This document shows, piece after piece, positions 1 through 7,968 of a DNA stretch of 14,195 nucleotides. The position numbers and the translations under genes were made by a program. The DNA comes from Christensenellaceae bacterium (GTDB lineage: Bacteria; Bacillota; Clostridia; Christensenellales; SZUA-584). The stretch covers positions 1 through 14,195 of the forward strand of contig JAAXZP010000320.1 in assembly GCA_012719815.1 (NCBI GenBank), in the 5' to 3' direction. The stretch's first letter is position 1. Every line of letters starts with the position of its first letter. The notes under the pieces are model-generated. The model had not been told where the DNA came from and did not search any database. It saw only the letters and a program-made list of their open reading frames with translations.

Positions 1-827
1 ATATTATCGCCGCCGAAATGGGCGTGAACATCCGCGTCACCTCCGGGCCTGCCATCGAACGGCCGGGCGACCTCGCGGCGATACTCACCAACCTCAACAA
101 GGGCGACGTGCTGTTCATAGACGAGATCCACCGTTTAAACAGCAGCGTGGAAGAGGTATTATACCCCGCGATGGAGGACTACGCGCTGGACATCATCATC
201 GGCAAGGGGCCGTCGGCGCGCACGCTGCGGCTCGGGCTGCCGCATTTTACGCTGGTAGGGGCCACCACGCGCGCCGGGCAGCTGACGTCGCCGCTGCGCG
301 ACCGTTTCGGCGTGATCCACCGCCTGCAGATGTACACGCCGGAGGAGCTGGCGCTGATTATACGCCGGTCCGCGGACATACTAAACATTGCCATCGATGA
401 CGACGCTGCGCTGGAGATCGCCTCGCGGTCCCGCGGAACGCCGCGCGTGGCCAACCGGCTGCTGCGCCGCGTGCGCGATTTCGCGGAAGTTAACGGCTGC
501 GGCAGGGTGACGCTGGACATCGCGCGGTACGGCCTGGAGCAGCTTGAGGTGGACGAGATGGGCCTCGATAGCGTGGACAGGGCGATACTGGAGACCATCA
601 TCTACAAGTTTGGCGGCGGTCCGGTAGGGCTGGATACGCTGTGCGCCGCCACCAACGAGGAGAGCGTCACCATTGAGGACGTGTACGAACCGTACCTGAT
701 ACAGATCGGTTTTATCAATAAGACGCCGCGCGGGCGTGTGGCCACGCCGCTGGCGTACGCGCACCTCGGCTGTCCGTATAACGCCAGTGCATCGCAGCAG
801 ATCAAATTGGACCTGCCGGAGGAATGA
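1..827 (+). CDS. ruvB: Holliday junction branch migration ATPase RuvB (5'-truncated by window edge)
   Basis: RuvB is the hexameric AAA+ motor that, with RuvA, drives Holliday-junction branch migration during recombination and repair. The reading frame is open from the first full codon at position 3, so the true start and the Walker A loop lie upstream of the window. Visible in order: the SGPAIERPGDLAAILTNL segment, Walker B in LFIDEIHRL, a sensor-1-like GATTRAG, the arginine-finger region SPLRDRFG, a sensor-2 region SRGTPRVANRLLRR, and the C-terminal winged-helix domain (GGPVGLDTL to YEPYLIQIGFINKTPRGR). About 275 of the usual 330-350 residues are present. The TGA at 825-827 directly abuts the queA start, so the two are probably translationally coupled. 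The internal ATG at 18 is within the conserved EMGVNIRVT block and is not the real start. Identification is secure. Confidence 0.97.
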   Translation, partial: IIAAEMGVNIRVTSGPAIERPGDLAAILTNLNKGDVLFIDEIHRLNSSVEEVLYPAMEDYALDIIIGKGPSARTLRLGLPHFTLVGATTRAGQLTSPLRDRFGVIHRLQMYTPEELALIIRRSADILNIAIDDDAALEIASRSRGTPRVANRLLRRVRDFAEVNGCGRVTLDIARYGLEQLEVDEMGLDSVDRAILETIIYKFGGGPVGLDTLCAATNEESVTIEDVYEPYLIQIGFINKTPRGRVATPLAYAHLGCPYNASASQQIKLDLPEE

Positions 828-1850
828 TTGAAGACAAGCGACTTTTACTACGAGCTGGACGAATCGCTGATCGCCCAGACGCCTTTGGAGAAAAGAGACG
901 CATCGCGGCTGCTGGTGTACAACCGGGAAACGCACGAAGTGGAGCACCGCGTATTTTCCGATATCGTCGAATACCTGCGCCCGGGAGACGTTTTGGTCAT
1001 CAACGACACCAAGGTGATTCCCGCGCGGCTGTACGGCGTGAAAAGGGGAACACAGCGCGCGGTGGAGTTTCTGCTGCTGCGCCGGATTTCGCTGGACACG
1101 TGGGATATCATCATGAAGCCGGGCAGGAAGCTTAAAGCCGGCGATGAGGTCGTGTTCTCGGACAGGCTGTCCGCCACGATTTTGAAGAAAAAGGAAGACG
1201 GCGTCACCGAAGTCCGGTTTTCGTTCGACGGCGTGTTCGAGGCGATACTGGACGAACTGGGCGAGATGCCGCTGCCGCCCTACATCCACGAGAAGCTCAG
1301 CGACCCGTCGCGCTACCAGACGGTGTACGCGCGCGAGGAAGGCTCTGCCGCCGCGCCGACAGCCGGCCTGCATTTCACGCCCGAGTTGCTGGACAAAATC
1401 GTGTCGATGGGGGTTGTCATCGCGCGGCTGACGCTGCACGTCGGGCTTGGTACCTTCCGCCCGGTGAAGGTGGAATCGGTGGAAGACCACGTGATGCACA
1501 GCGAGCACTACCACGTGTCCGAAGAAGCCGCAGAAGCCATCAACGCCGCGCGGCAAAGCGGCGGCCGTATCGTGGCGGTGGGCACCACCTGCGTGCGCAC
1601 GCTGGAATCGGTGTCCGACGAGGCGGGCGTGGTGCATGCGGGCAGCGGTGAAACGGATATATTCATCAAGCCGGGCTACCGCTTCAAGGCGGTGGACGCG
1701 CTGGTCACCAATTTTCACCTTCCCGAATCCACGCTCCTCATGCTGGTCTGTGCGTTTGCGGGGCATAAGGAAACGCTGGCGCTTTACAGGGACGCGGTGG
1801 AAAGGCGGTACCGCTTCTTCAGCTTCGGCGACGCGATGCTGATATTATAG
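828..1850 (+). CDS. queA: S-adenosylmethionine:tRNA ribosyltransferase-isomerase QueA
   Basis: QueA transfers and isomerises the ribosyl group of SAM onto preQ1 at tRNA position 34, giving epoxyqueuosine. The 340-residue product has the full family length. Recognisable blocks are DFYYELDESLIAQTPLEKRDASRLL (N-terminus), INDTKVIPARL (59-68), GEMPLPPYIH (145-154), APTAGLHFTPELL (176-188), GTTCVRTLES (252-261) and TNFHLPESTLLMLV (294-307). The start is the TTG at 828, immediately after the ruvB TGA, with GGAGG at 818-822 five bases upstream. An ATG at 824 is in another frame. The stop is TAG. The next gene in the same pathway, tgt, begins 16 bases downstream. This order is standard in Bacillota, so one ruv-que-tgt transcript is likely. 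Confidence 0.97.
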   Translation: MKTSDFYYELDESLIAQTPLEKRDASRLLVYNRETHEVEHRVFSDIVEYLRPGDVLVINDTKVIPARLYGVKRGTQRAVEFLLLRRISLDTWDIIMKPGRKLKAGDEVVFSDRLSATILKKKEDGVTEVRFSFDGVFEAILDELGEMPLPPYIHEKLSDPSRYQTVYAREEGSAAAPTAGLHFTPELLDKIVSMGVVIARLTLHVGLGTFRPVKVESVEDHVMHSEHYHVSEEAAEAINAARQSGGRIVAVGTTCVRTLESVSDEAGVVHAGSGETDIFIKPGYRFKAVDALVTNFHLPESTLLMLVCAFAGHKETLALYRDAVERRYRFFSFGDAMLIL

Positions 1851-1866
1851 GCTTTCCGGAGGGACG

Positions 1867-2976
1867 ATGGCGATTAGCTTTACGATAGAGAAAAAATGCA
1901 GGGATACGCTGGGCCGTACCGGCGTGCTGAAAACGCCGCACGGCGAGGTGAAAACGCCGGTATTTATGCCGGTGGGCACGCAGGCCACGGTGAAGGCCTT
2001 AACGCCGGACCAGGTGAAGGAAGCGGGCGCCGAGATACTGCTCGCCAACACGTACCACCTGTATATGCGGCCGGGCCACGAACTGGTGCGCGAGGCGGGC
2101 GGCCTGCACAAATTCATGAACTGGGACCGCCCGATACTCACCGACAGCGGGGGCTTTCAGGTGTTTTCGCTGGGCGCGTTGCGCAAGGTCACCGAAGAAG
2201 GCGTGCTGTTTGCGTCCCACCTGGACGGCTCGCGGCACATGCTGACGCCGGAGAAGGCAATCGAAATCGAGGAGGCGCTGGGCGCGGACATTATCATGGC
2301 GTTCGACGAGTGCAGCCCGTGGCCCGCGGAATACGATGCCGTTGCCGCGGCGATGGAACGCACGCACCGCTGGGCGCAGCGCTGCAAGGACGCCAAGACG
2401 CGCGAGGACCAGGCGCTGTTCGGCATCGTGCAGGGCGGCACGTACGCGGACCTGCGCAAGGAGAGCGCCAAAGTCATCGACTCGATGGATTTCCCGGGCA
2501 ACGCCATCGGCGGGCTGTCGGTGGGCGAGCCCAAACCGCTGATGAACGAAATGCTGGACATAACGGTACCGCTGTTGTCGGAAAACAAGCCGCGGTATCT
2601 GATGGGCGTGGGCAGCTTCGACTGCTTTGTGGACGGCGTGGCGCGCGGCGTGGACATGTTCGACTGCGTGCTGCAGACCCGCATGGCGCGCAACGGCACG
2701 GCGCTCACGCGCAACGGCCGGCTGGTGGTGCGCAACGCGCAATACGCGCGGGATTTCAGCCCCATCGAAGAGGGGTGCACCTGCTATACCTGCCGCCACT
2801 TCACGAGGGCTTACATCCGTCATCTTGTTAAGGCGGGGGAGATACTGGGCGCGACGCTGCTCACTATCCACAACATACACACGTCCGTTCAGTTTATGAA
2901 AGAAATCCGGCGTGCGATTGAGGAAGACCGTTTTTTAGCCTTTAAAAATGAATTTTTTGCAAACTATCAGGGGTAG
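1867..2976 (+). CDS. tgt: queuine/preQ1 tRNA-guanine transglycosylase
   Basis: Bacterial Tgt swaps guanine 34 of GUN-anticodon tRNAs for preQ1, the step before QueA. The 369-residue product matches family length. The substrate-pocket motif DSGGFQVF places the general Asp at 93. The catalytic nucleophile is Asp266 in FDCVL, and the zinc ligands are C304, C306, C309 and H335 (CTCYTC...HNIH), with the spacing of the Zymomonas enzyme. Residue 270 is Gln where Bacillus and Zymomonas have Pro (CVLPTR); I believe Gln is not rare in clostridia. ATG at 1867 has GGAGGG at 1858-1863. The stop is TAG. No strong terminator follows, so some read-through into yajC is possible, although yajC has its own promoter. 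Confidence 0.97.
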   Translation: MAISFTIEKKCRDTLGRTGVLKTPHGEVKTPVFMPVGTQATVKALTPDQVKEAGAEILLANTYHLYMRPGHELVREAGGLHKFMNWDRPILTDSGGFQVFSLGALRKVTEEGVLFASHLDGSRHMLTPEKAIEIEEALGADIIMAFDECSPWPAEYDAVAAAMERTHRWAQRCKDAKTREDQALFGIVQGGTYADLRKESAKVIDSMDFPGNAIGGLSVGEPKPLMNEMLDITVPLLSENKPRYLMGVGSFDCFVDGVARGVDMFDCVLQTRMARNGTALTRNGRLVVRNAQYARDFSPIEEGCTCYTCRHFTRAYIRHLVKAGEILGATLLTIHNIHTSVQFMKEIRRAIEEDRFLAFKNEFFANYQG

Positions 2977-2990
2977 AAATAAAAAAGTTG

Positions 2991-3019
2991 TTGATAATTG
3001 GCCGCCGGTCAGATATTAT
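2991..3019 (+). promoter_or_regulatory. sigma-A-type promoter for yajC
   Basis: TTGATA (2991-2996) and TATTAT (3014-3019) are separated by 17 bases in the AT-rich gap after tgt. Start of transcription would be about 3026, leaving a leader of roughly 38 bases before yajC. The promoter is inferred from sequence only. Confidence 0.6.
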
Positions 3020-3063
3020 TAGTACTCGAAGAACTCAAAAGAGAAGGATGGTAGTGGAGAGAT

Positions 3064-3360
3064 ATGGATAGTAATTTTGCCTCGATATTAATGATGGTCG
3101 CTATATTCGCCATCTTTATTGTCATGATGATTATCCCCCAGCGGAAGCGCAAGAAACAGCTTCAGGAGCTGATGGAAAGCATAAAGCCCGGCAAGATGGT
3201 CAAGACCATCGGCGGTTTATACGGCAAAGTCGTGGCGGTCAAGGAAGACCTTGTGACCATCGAAGCGCTGCCCGACAAGGTGCGCCTGGTGTTCACCAAG
3301 GGCGCTATCGCCTCGGTGGAAGATTCCGACGTGCCGGAGCAGGAACTCGAAAGGAAATAA
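3064..3360 (+). CDS. yajC: YajC, accessory subunit of the Sec translocase
   Basis: This is a 98-residue protein with one N-terminal transmembrane helix (about residues 6-24, Met/Ile/Val-rich), then a basic stretch PQRKRKKQ and a small cytoplasmic domain. The pattern SIKPGKMVKTIGGLYGKVVAVKEDLVTIE is typical of YajC. YajC associates with SecDF at the SecYEG translocon; its exact function is not settled. ATG at 3064 follows GGAGA at 3056-3060 with short spacing (3 bases). An upstream GTG at 3054 is in another frame and soon stops. The gene sits after tgt as in many bacteria, but secD/secF do not follow: a terminator lies 21 bases after the stop and the next gene is on the other strand. Confidence 0.93.
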   Translation: MDSNFASILMMVAIFAIFIVMMIIPQRKRKKQLQELMESIKPGKMVKTIGGLYGKVVAVKEDLVTIEALPDKVRLVFTKGAIASVEDSDVPEQELERK

Positions 3361-3380
3361 GCGGATTGCCTCATGCTTCA

Positions 3381-3409
3381 AAAAAAGACCTTCACAGGTC
3401 TTTTTTATT
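3381..3409. terminator. bidirectional intrinsic terminator between yajC and rqcH
   Basis: A perfect 10-bp stem (3381-3390 with 3397-3406) closes a TTCACA loop. It reads A-tract-GACC on one side and GGTC-T-tract on the other. Because the A and T tracts are symmetric, it can end transcription from convergent yajC and rqcH. Confidence 0.85.
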
Positions 3410-3439
3410 TGCGGAAAAACATCATACCGGAATAACAGG

Positions 3440-5182
3440 CTAGGGATTTCCCGTCGGGGCGGCAAGGCGTTCAAAAATTTCCCGGCTTGGGCTTACCAGT
3501 ATGGTCTGGTAGTTATCGTATATCACCATGCCGGGCCTTGCGCCGCTGGGTTTGCGCACGTTTTTGCGCAGCGCATAGTCCACAGCGACCTTGCCGCTGT
3601 TCTTCGCCTTGCTGAGATACGCCGCGATGGACGCCGCCTCCAGCAGCGTGGTTTCGGGCGCATTCCCCTTTGCGCCGGTGATCAGCACGTGCGCGCCGGG
3701 GATGTCCTTGGTATGCAGCCAGATGTCGTCCGGTTCCGCAGTCCTCATCGTGAGCAGGTCGTTCTGCCGGTTGTTCTTGCCGGCGAGTATCACATAGCCG
3801 TCCGAGGAAATAAACCTGTGCGGCTGAGACGGTGCCTGCGCGGATTTCTGCGGCACGGTCTTGGCCTGCGGGGCGTACCCGGCCCGCGCCAGCTCGTATT
3901 CCACTTCGGCGAGCTCATTGAGCGTTTCGCACGCGTCCAGAGACACCAGCACGATGTCCAGAAAGGCAAGCTCTTTTTTGGTTTCCGCCATGCGGCTGAT
4001 GGTTATATCCAGGCTGGCCTTGAGCTTGTTGTACCGCTTATAGTGCTGCTGCGCGTTGGCGGCGGGGGAAAGGCGCGGGTCCAGCTCGATGGAAACTTCC
4101 TCGCCCGTCTCGTAGTCCTGCGCGACTAGCGAACGCTGGCCGCGGCTGATGCGGTATATGTTGGCCGTGATGATGTCGCCCAGCATTTTGTGGCGCTCGG
4201 CCTTTTTGGGCTGCTCCAGGCTTTCCAGCTGCTTCTGCAGCGTCTGGCCGAGCCGGTCCATGTGCTTCTGCGTGAGTTTGATCAAATTATCCCGCTTTCG
4301 CGTGAACGCTTCAACCTCGCGCAGGCGATGATAATACGCGTCCCCCATCGCGTTGGCGGTATCAAAACGCTGCACGGACTGCGCCGCCACGCTGCGGTAA
4401 TGCCGCGGCGCGAAGAAGAACGGAACGCCGTCGCGGAAGTACATCGTCGGACGGGGCGATGCCAGTTCCTTAAAGAAACCCAGTATCACGTCGGCGAGCC
4501 GCTCGGCCTCGCGGGGGTGCTCCTCGTAGCCTTCCGGCATGTAGCGCCACAGCAGCTCGTCCGCCGTCTGCGAGGATATGCCCTGAAGGAACTGCGACAG
4601 GTAGCTTTTCATCTTCGTTTTGCCGCGCTTGCCCAGCATCTCCGCCAGCGTGGCCCGCGATATGGTCAGGGGATTCAGCTTGGAGGACGGCGGCTCTTCA
4701 TAATTCAGGCCGGGGAACACGCTGCGGACGCGGCTCTGCGCCGACGACACATGGCGCAGGCTGTCCATGATGACGCCCTGCTCATTGAGCAGTATCACGT
4801 TGGAGTATTTGCCCATCAGCTCGGCCACCAGTGTCAGCGTACGCGGCAGGCCCAGCTCGTCTTTGGCTTCCAGCGAGATGCGCACGATACGCTCAAGGCC
4901 CGTCTGCTGCACGTCGGTAATCTTCGCGCCAATAACATGCTTGCGCAGGAACATGCAGAACATCGGCGGCGATATGGGATTGGCGTATTTCTGCTGCGTC
5001 AGGTGCAGCCGCGAATCGGAGGCGCCCGCGCTGATTAGCAGCCTGGGGTTTTTCCCCGGCGCGCGCAGCGTCAGCACCACGGTATCCGGCTGGGGCTGGT
5101 GAACCCTGTCCACCTTGCAGCCGATAACCGGTTCCTTGAGTTCCTCTACGATAAGATGCAGCGTGAGTCCGTCCAGCGTCAT
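3440..5182 (-). CDS. rqcH: RqcH / NFACT-family ribosome quality control protein
   Basis: RqcH (Rqc2/NEMF homologue, long annotated as fibronectin-binding protein) binds stalled 50S subunits and recruits tRNA-Ala to add alanine tails that mark nascent chains for degradation. With the chosen start the protein has 580 residues. It carries an NFACT-N domain (about 1-260, starting MTLDGLTLHLIVEEL), a charged coiled-coil middle (about 287-330 and 380-435), and the NFACT-R domain (about 454-545, with DDIWLHTKDIPGAHVLI). Residues 97-98, where B. subtilis RqcH has Asp-Arg needed for activity, read Glu-Arg. The ATG at 5180-5182 (complement) is chosen because GGAGGG (complement of 5189-5194) lies six bases upstream and the family N-terminus begins there. 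A 17-codon longer frame would run through the promoter. The stop is TAG. Confidence 0.93.
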   Translation of the reverse strand: MTLDGLTLHLIVEELKEPVIGCKVDRVHQPQPDTVVLTLRAPGKNPRLLISAGASDSRLHLTQQKYANPISPPMFCMFLRKHVIGAKITDVQQTGLERIVRISLEAKDELGLPRTLTLVAELMGKYSNVILLNEQGVIMDSLRHVSSAQSRVRSVFPGLNYEEPPSSKLNPLTISRATLAEMLGKRGKTKMKSYLSQFLQGISSQTADELLWRYMPEGYEEHPREAERLADVILGFFKELASPRPTMYFRDGVPFFFAPRHYRSVAAQSVQRFDTANAMGDAYYHRLREVEAFTRKRDNLIKLTQKHMDRLGQTLQKQLESLEQPKKAERHKMLGDIITANIYRISRGQRSLVAQDYETGEEVSIELDPRLSPAANAQQHYKRYNKLKASLDITISRMAETKKELAFLDIVLVSLDACETLNELAEVEYELARAGYAPQAKTVPQKSAQAPSQPHRFISSDGYVILAGKNNRQNDLLTMRTAEPDDIWLHTKDIPGAHVLITGAKGNAPETTLLEAASIAAYLSKAKNSGKVAVDYALRKNVRKPSGARPGMVIYDNYQTILVSPSREIFERLAAPTGNP

Positions 5183-5204
5183 ACAGCGCCCTCCATGACA
5201 CAGT

Positions 5205-5233
5205 ATTATACCGCCTGGTGACTTCATATGCAA
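5205..5233 (-). promoter_or_regulatory. promoter for rqcH
   Basis: On the minus strand, TATAAT (complement of 5205-5210) lies 17 bases after a weak -35, TTGCAT (complement of 5228-5233). The predicted start near 5198 gives a leader of about 16 bases that still holds the GGAGGG site. It overlaps the divergent proA promoter. Confidence 0.55.
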
Positions 5234-5246
5234 ACAATGTTATAAT
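5218..5246 (+). promoter_or_regulatory. promoter for proA (extended -10)
   Basis: TATAAT (5241-5246) is preceded by TG at 5238-5239, forming an extended -10. A GTGACT -35 (4 of 6 matches) lies at 5218-5223 with 17-base spacing. The predicted start is near 5253, about 22 bases before the proA ATG. Its -35 to spacer region coincides with the -35 and spacer of the opposing rqcH promoter. Confidence 0.65.
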
Positions 5247-5274
5247 AACCCTAATACACGGGTGGAGGGATACG

Positions 5275-6510
5275 ATGAGGCACGTACTGGAAAAGGCGCA
5301 GAAAGCCAAACAGGCCTCGATGCTGCTGGCCTGCATGGGTGCGGAAGAGAAAAACAGGGCGCTGCTCGCCATGGCGGACGCGCTTGTCGCCAATGCAGAC
5401 GATATACTCGCCGCCAACGAAAAGGACGTAGCGGCGGCGAAGGAGAGGGGCACTGCAGCCGCTATGATCGACCGGCTGTCGCTCTCGCATCAGCGCATAC
5501 AGGGCATGGCGCAGGGATTGCGCGAAGTGGCGGCGCTGCGCGACCCGGTGGGCGAGGTCATCCACGGCACGCTGCGGCCCAACGGCCTGGCCATCAGCAA
5601 ACAGCGCGTGCCTTTGGGCGTGGTCGGCATCATATACGAGGCACGGCCCAACGTGACTTCCGACGCTGCGGGGCTGTGCCTGAAGACGGGCAACGCGGTG
5701 GTGCTGCGCGGCGGCAGCGACGCCATCCATTCCAACATGGCGATCGTCAGCGTGCTGCGCGCTGCGGCGGACGAGGCCGGGTTCCCGGCGGACGCCATCC
5801 AGCTGATCGACGACACTTCCCGTGAGGCGGCCACATACATGATGGGCTTAAACGGCGTAATCGACGTGCTGATACCGCGCGGCGGCGCCGGGCTGATACA
5901 GAGCGTGGTCAAAAACGCGACCGTTCCGGTCATCGAGACGGGTACGGGCAACTGCCATGTGTACGTCGACGAATTCGCCGATATTGATATGGCGGTGGAG
6001 ATCATACACAACGCCAAGACCAGCCGGCCTTCGGTGTGCAACGCGGCGGAGTCGCTGCTGGTGCACGAGACCGTTGCGGCGGAATTCCTGCCCAAAATGG
6101 CGGCGCGGCTGTCTAATGTAGAGCTGCGCGGCTGCGAGAAAACACGCGCCATCATCGACGCGAAGGAAGCGACGGAGGAGGACTATTACACCGAGTATCT
6201 GGACTATATACTCGCCGTGAAAGTGGTGGGCAGCGTGGACGAAGCGATCGCCCATATCAACAGGTACGGCACGAAGCACTCGGAAGCTATCGTGACGAAG
6301 GATTACGCCAACGCGGAGAAATTCCTCGCGCAGGTGGACGCGGCGGCGGTGTACGTCAACGCATCCACGCGCTTCACGGACGGCGGCGAGTTCGGCTTCG
6401 GCGCGGAGATCGGCATCAGCACGCAGAAGCTGCACGCCCGCGGGCCCATGGGGCTGGAGGAACTGACGACGTATAAATACATCATACGCGGCGGCGGACA
6501 GGTGAGGTAG
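5275..6510 (+). CDS. proA: gamma-glutamyl phosphate reductase (glutamate-5-semialdehyde dehydrogenase)
   Basis: ProA reduces gamma-glutamyl phosphate to glutamate-5-semialdehyde with NADPH, the second step of proline synthesis. The 411-residue product has the normal length. Marks of the family are VPLGVVGIIYEARPNVTSDAA (112-132), LRGGSDAIHSN (144-154), DVLIPRGGAGLI (197-208), the catalytic Cys255 in RPSVCNAAES, and the C-terminus GAEIGISTQKLHARGPMGLEELTTYKY. ATG at 5275 is chosen because GGAGG at 5264-5268 is correctly spaced and the predicted transcript starts near 5253. A longer in-frame extension to 5218 would lie inside the promoter. The partner proB is not in the window, so proA appears to be a single-gene unit ending at the terminator shared with argH. 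The stop is TAG. Confidence 0.97.
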   Translation: MRHVLEKAQKAKQASMLLACMGAEEKNRALLAMADALVANADDILAANEKDVAAAKERGTAAAMIDRLSLSHQRIQGMAQGLREVAALRDPVGEVIHGTLRPNGLAISKQRVPLGVVGIIYEARPNVTSDAAGLCLKTGNAVVLRGGSDAIHSNMAIVSVLRAAADEAGFPADAIQLIDDTSREAATYMMGLNGVIDVLIPRGGAGLIQSVVKNATVPVIETGTGNCHVYVDEFADIDMAVEIIHNAKTSRPSVCNAAESLLVHETVAAEFLPKMAARLSNVELRGCEKTRAIIDAKEATEEDYYTEYLDYILAVKVVGSVDEAIAHINRYGTKHSEAIVTKDYANAEKFLAQVDAAAVYVNASTRFTDGGEFGFGAEIGISTQKLHARGPMGLEELTTYKYIIRGGGQVR

Positions 6511-6541
6511 AAATAGCGCAGGTTTTGCATAGACACAAAAT

Positions 6542-6580
6542 AAGCCGGACATTCCAGAATGGATGCCCGGCTTTGTTGTT
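6542..6580. terminator. bidirectional terminator between proA and argH
   Basis: AAGCCGG (6542-6548) pairs with CCGGCTT (6567-6573). One mismatch later a second 5-bp helix continues (6550-6554 with 6561-6565). A T-rich tail TTTGTTGTT follows on the plus strand and ATTTTGTG on the minus strand, so it can serve both convergent genes. Confidence 0.75.
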
Positions 6581-6585
6581 ATCGG

Positions 6586-7968
6586 TTATTTCTGTGCCAG
6601 AAACCCGCGGATGAGGTCGATATGATTCTGCACGCTCTGCACGCTGGGGCCGCCCGGCACCGCGCGGCGCTGCACGCAGGCCTCCAGGGACAGCGCGTCG
6701 TATACGTCCTCGGAAAAGAGTTCCGACATCTGCTTAAGCTCCGCCAGCGAGAGGTCGGTGAGCGCCTTGCCGTGCTGCTCGCAGTACAGCACCAGCCTGC
6801 CCACCACTTCGTGCGCGGCACGGAAGGGGAGGCCCTTGCGCACGAGGTAGTCCGCCGCATCCGTCGCGGTGGTGAAACCGCGCCCGGCGGCGGCCCGCAT
6901 ATTGTCCTTGCGCCACTCGGCAGTGCGCAGCATGCCGGACATCACCGGCAGGCAGGCTGCCAGCGTGTCGTAGGCGTCAAACAGCGCCTCTTTGTCTTCC
7001 TGCATGTCCTTGTTGTACGCGAGCGGCAGACCCTTCATCACCGTCAGCAGCGCAATCAGGTCGCCGTAAACCCGGCCCGTTTTGACGCGGATCAGCGCCG
7101 CCATGTCCGGATTCTTTTTCTGCGGCATGATGGACGAGCCGGTGGAATACGCGTCGCTCAGGCTGATGAACCCGAACTCGCCGGTGGACCACAGCACGAT
7201 CTCTTCCGAAAGGCGGGAGAGGTGCATCGCGCAGACGGCGCACGCGTATATGAAATCCAGCACGCAGTCGCGGTCCGCCACGGCGTCCATGCTGTTGGGC
7301 GTGATGTCGTCAAAGCCCAGCTCCTGCGCCACCATGTGCCTGTCCAGCGGGTATGTCGTGGCGCACAGCGCGCCGGAACCCAGCGGCATCATGTTGGCGG
7401 CGGCACGCGCGTTGCCGAAGCGCACGCAGTCGCGGCGCAGCATCTCGGCGTACGCCATCAGGTGGTGCGCCAGCGTGGTGGGCTGCGCCTTCTGCAGGTG
7501 CGTATACGCGGGCATGATGGTGCTAAGGTTGTCCGAAGCGATGTCGGCGAGCACACCCATCAGTTCCCTGCACAGCGCCGTCAGGCTGTCGCAGGCTTCC
7601 AGCAGGAACATGCGCACGTCCAGCGCCACCTGGTCGTTGCGGCTGCGGCCGGTATGCAGCCGCTTGCCCGCATCCCCGATGCGCTCCGTCAGCAGCCGCT
7701 CCACGTTCATATGAATGTCCTCGTCCTGCTCGGAGAACGAGACGGCGCCCGCGTCGATGTCCGCCAATATCCCCTTGAGTCCGGAGATGATTTTCTCGCT
7801 GTCCTCTGCGGAGATGATGCCCGTTTTGCCCAGCATCCGGGCATGGGCGATGCTGCCCATAATATCGACGCGGGCCAGGCGGCAGTCGAATGAGATGGAC
7901 GAATGAAAGCCGGCGGCTAAGGCGTCCGTCTCGGTGGTAAACCGCCCGCCCCACATCTTTTTGCTCAT
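6586..7968 (-). CDS. argH: argininosuccinate lyase
   Basis: ArgH splits argininosuccinate into arginine and fumarate, the last step of arginine synthesis; it belongs to the fumarase/aspartase superfamily and acts as a tetramer. The 460-residue product is full length. It starts with MWGGRF, has HTGRSRNDQVALD (105-117), the catalytic His157 in AYTHLQKAQPT, and the superfamily signature GSSIMPQKKNPD (277-288) with the catalytic Ser279 on the mobile loop. Its ATG (complement of 7966-7968) overlaps the argG stop as ATGA, and a GAGGGAG ribosome site lies inside the argG 3' end. It is thus translated with argG, in substrate order. No anomalies were seen. Confidence 0.98.
   Translation of the reverse strand: MSKKMWGGRFTTETDALAAGFHSSISFDCRLARVDIMGSIAHARMLGKTGIISAEDSEKIISGLKGILADIDAGAVSFSEQDEDIHMNVERLLTERIGDAGKRLHTGRSRNDQVALDVRMFLLEACDSLTALCRELMGVLADIASDNLSTIMPAYTHLQKAQPTTLAHHLMAYAEMLRRDCVRFGNARAAANMMPLGSGALCATTYPLDRHMVAQELGFDDITPNSMDAVADRDCVLDFIYACAVCAMHLSRLSEEIVLWSTGEFGFISLSDAYSTGSSIMPQKKNPDMAALIRVKTGRVYGDLIALLTVMKGLPLAYNKDMQEDKEALFDAYDTLAACLPVMSGMLRTAEWRKDNMRAAAGRGFTTATDAADYLVRKGLPFRAAHEVVGRLVLYCEQHGKALTDLSLAELKQMSELFSEDVYDALSLEACVQRRAVPGGPSVQSVQNHIDLIRGFLAQK

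Noticed and set aside
381..1766. Long minus-strand open frame of 461 codons opposite ruvB and queA.
   Set aside because: Its product is rich in His, Arg, Val and Gln, as expected from an antisense shadow of GC-rich codons, and shows no family motif. ruvB and queA are certain on the other strand.
5218..5274. N-terminal extension of proA to an upstream ATG.
   Set aside because: It would run through the promoter -10 and past a well-placed ribosome site for the ATG at 5275; family N-termini fit the shorter form.
6559..7893. Plus-strand open frame of 444 codons opposite argH.
   Set aside because: It is a shadow of the unmistakable argH. It is His/Arg/Gln rich, and its start lies in the terminator stem.
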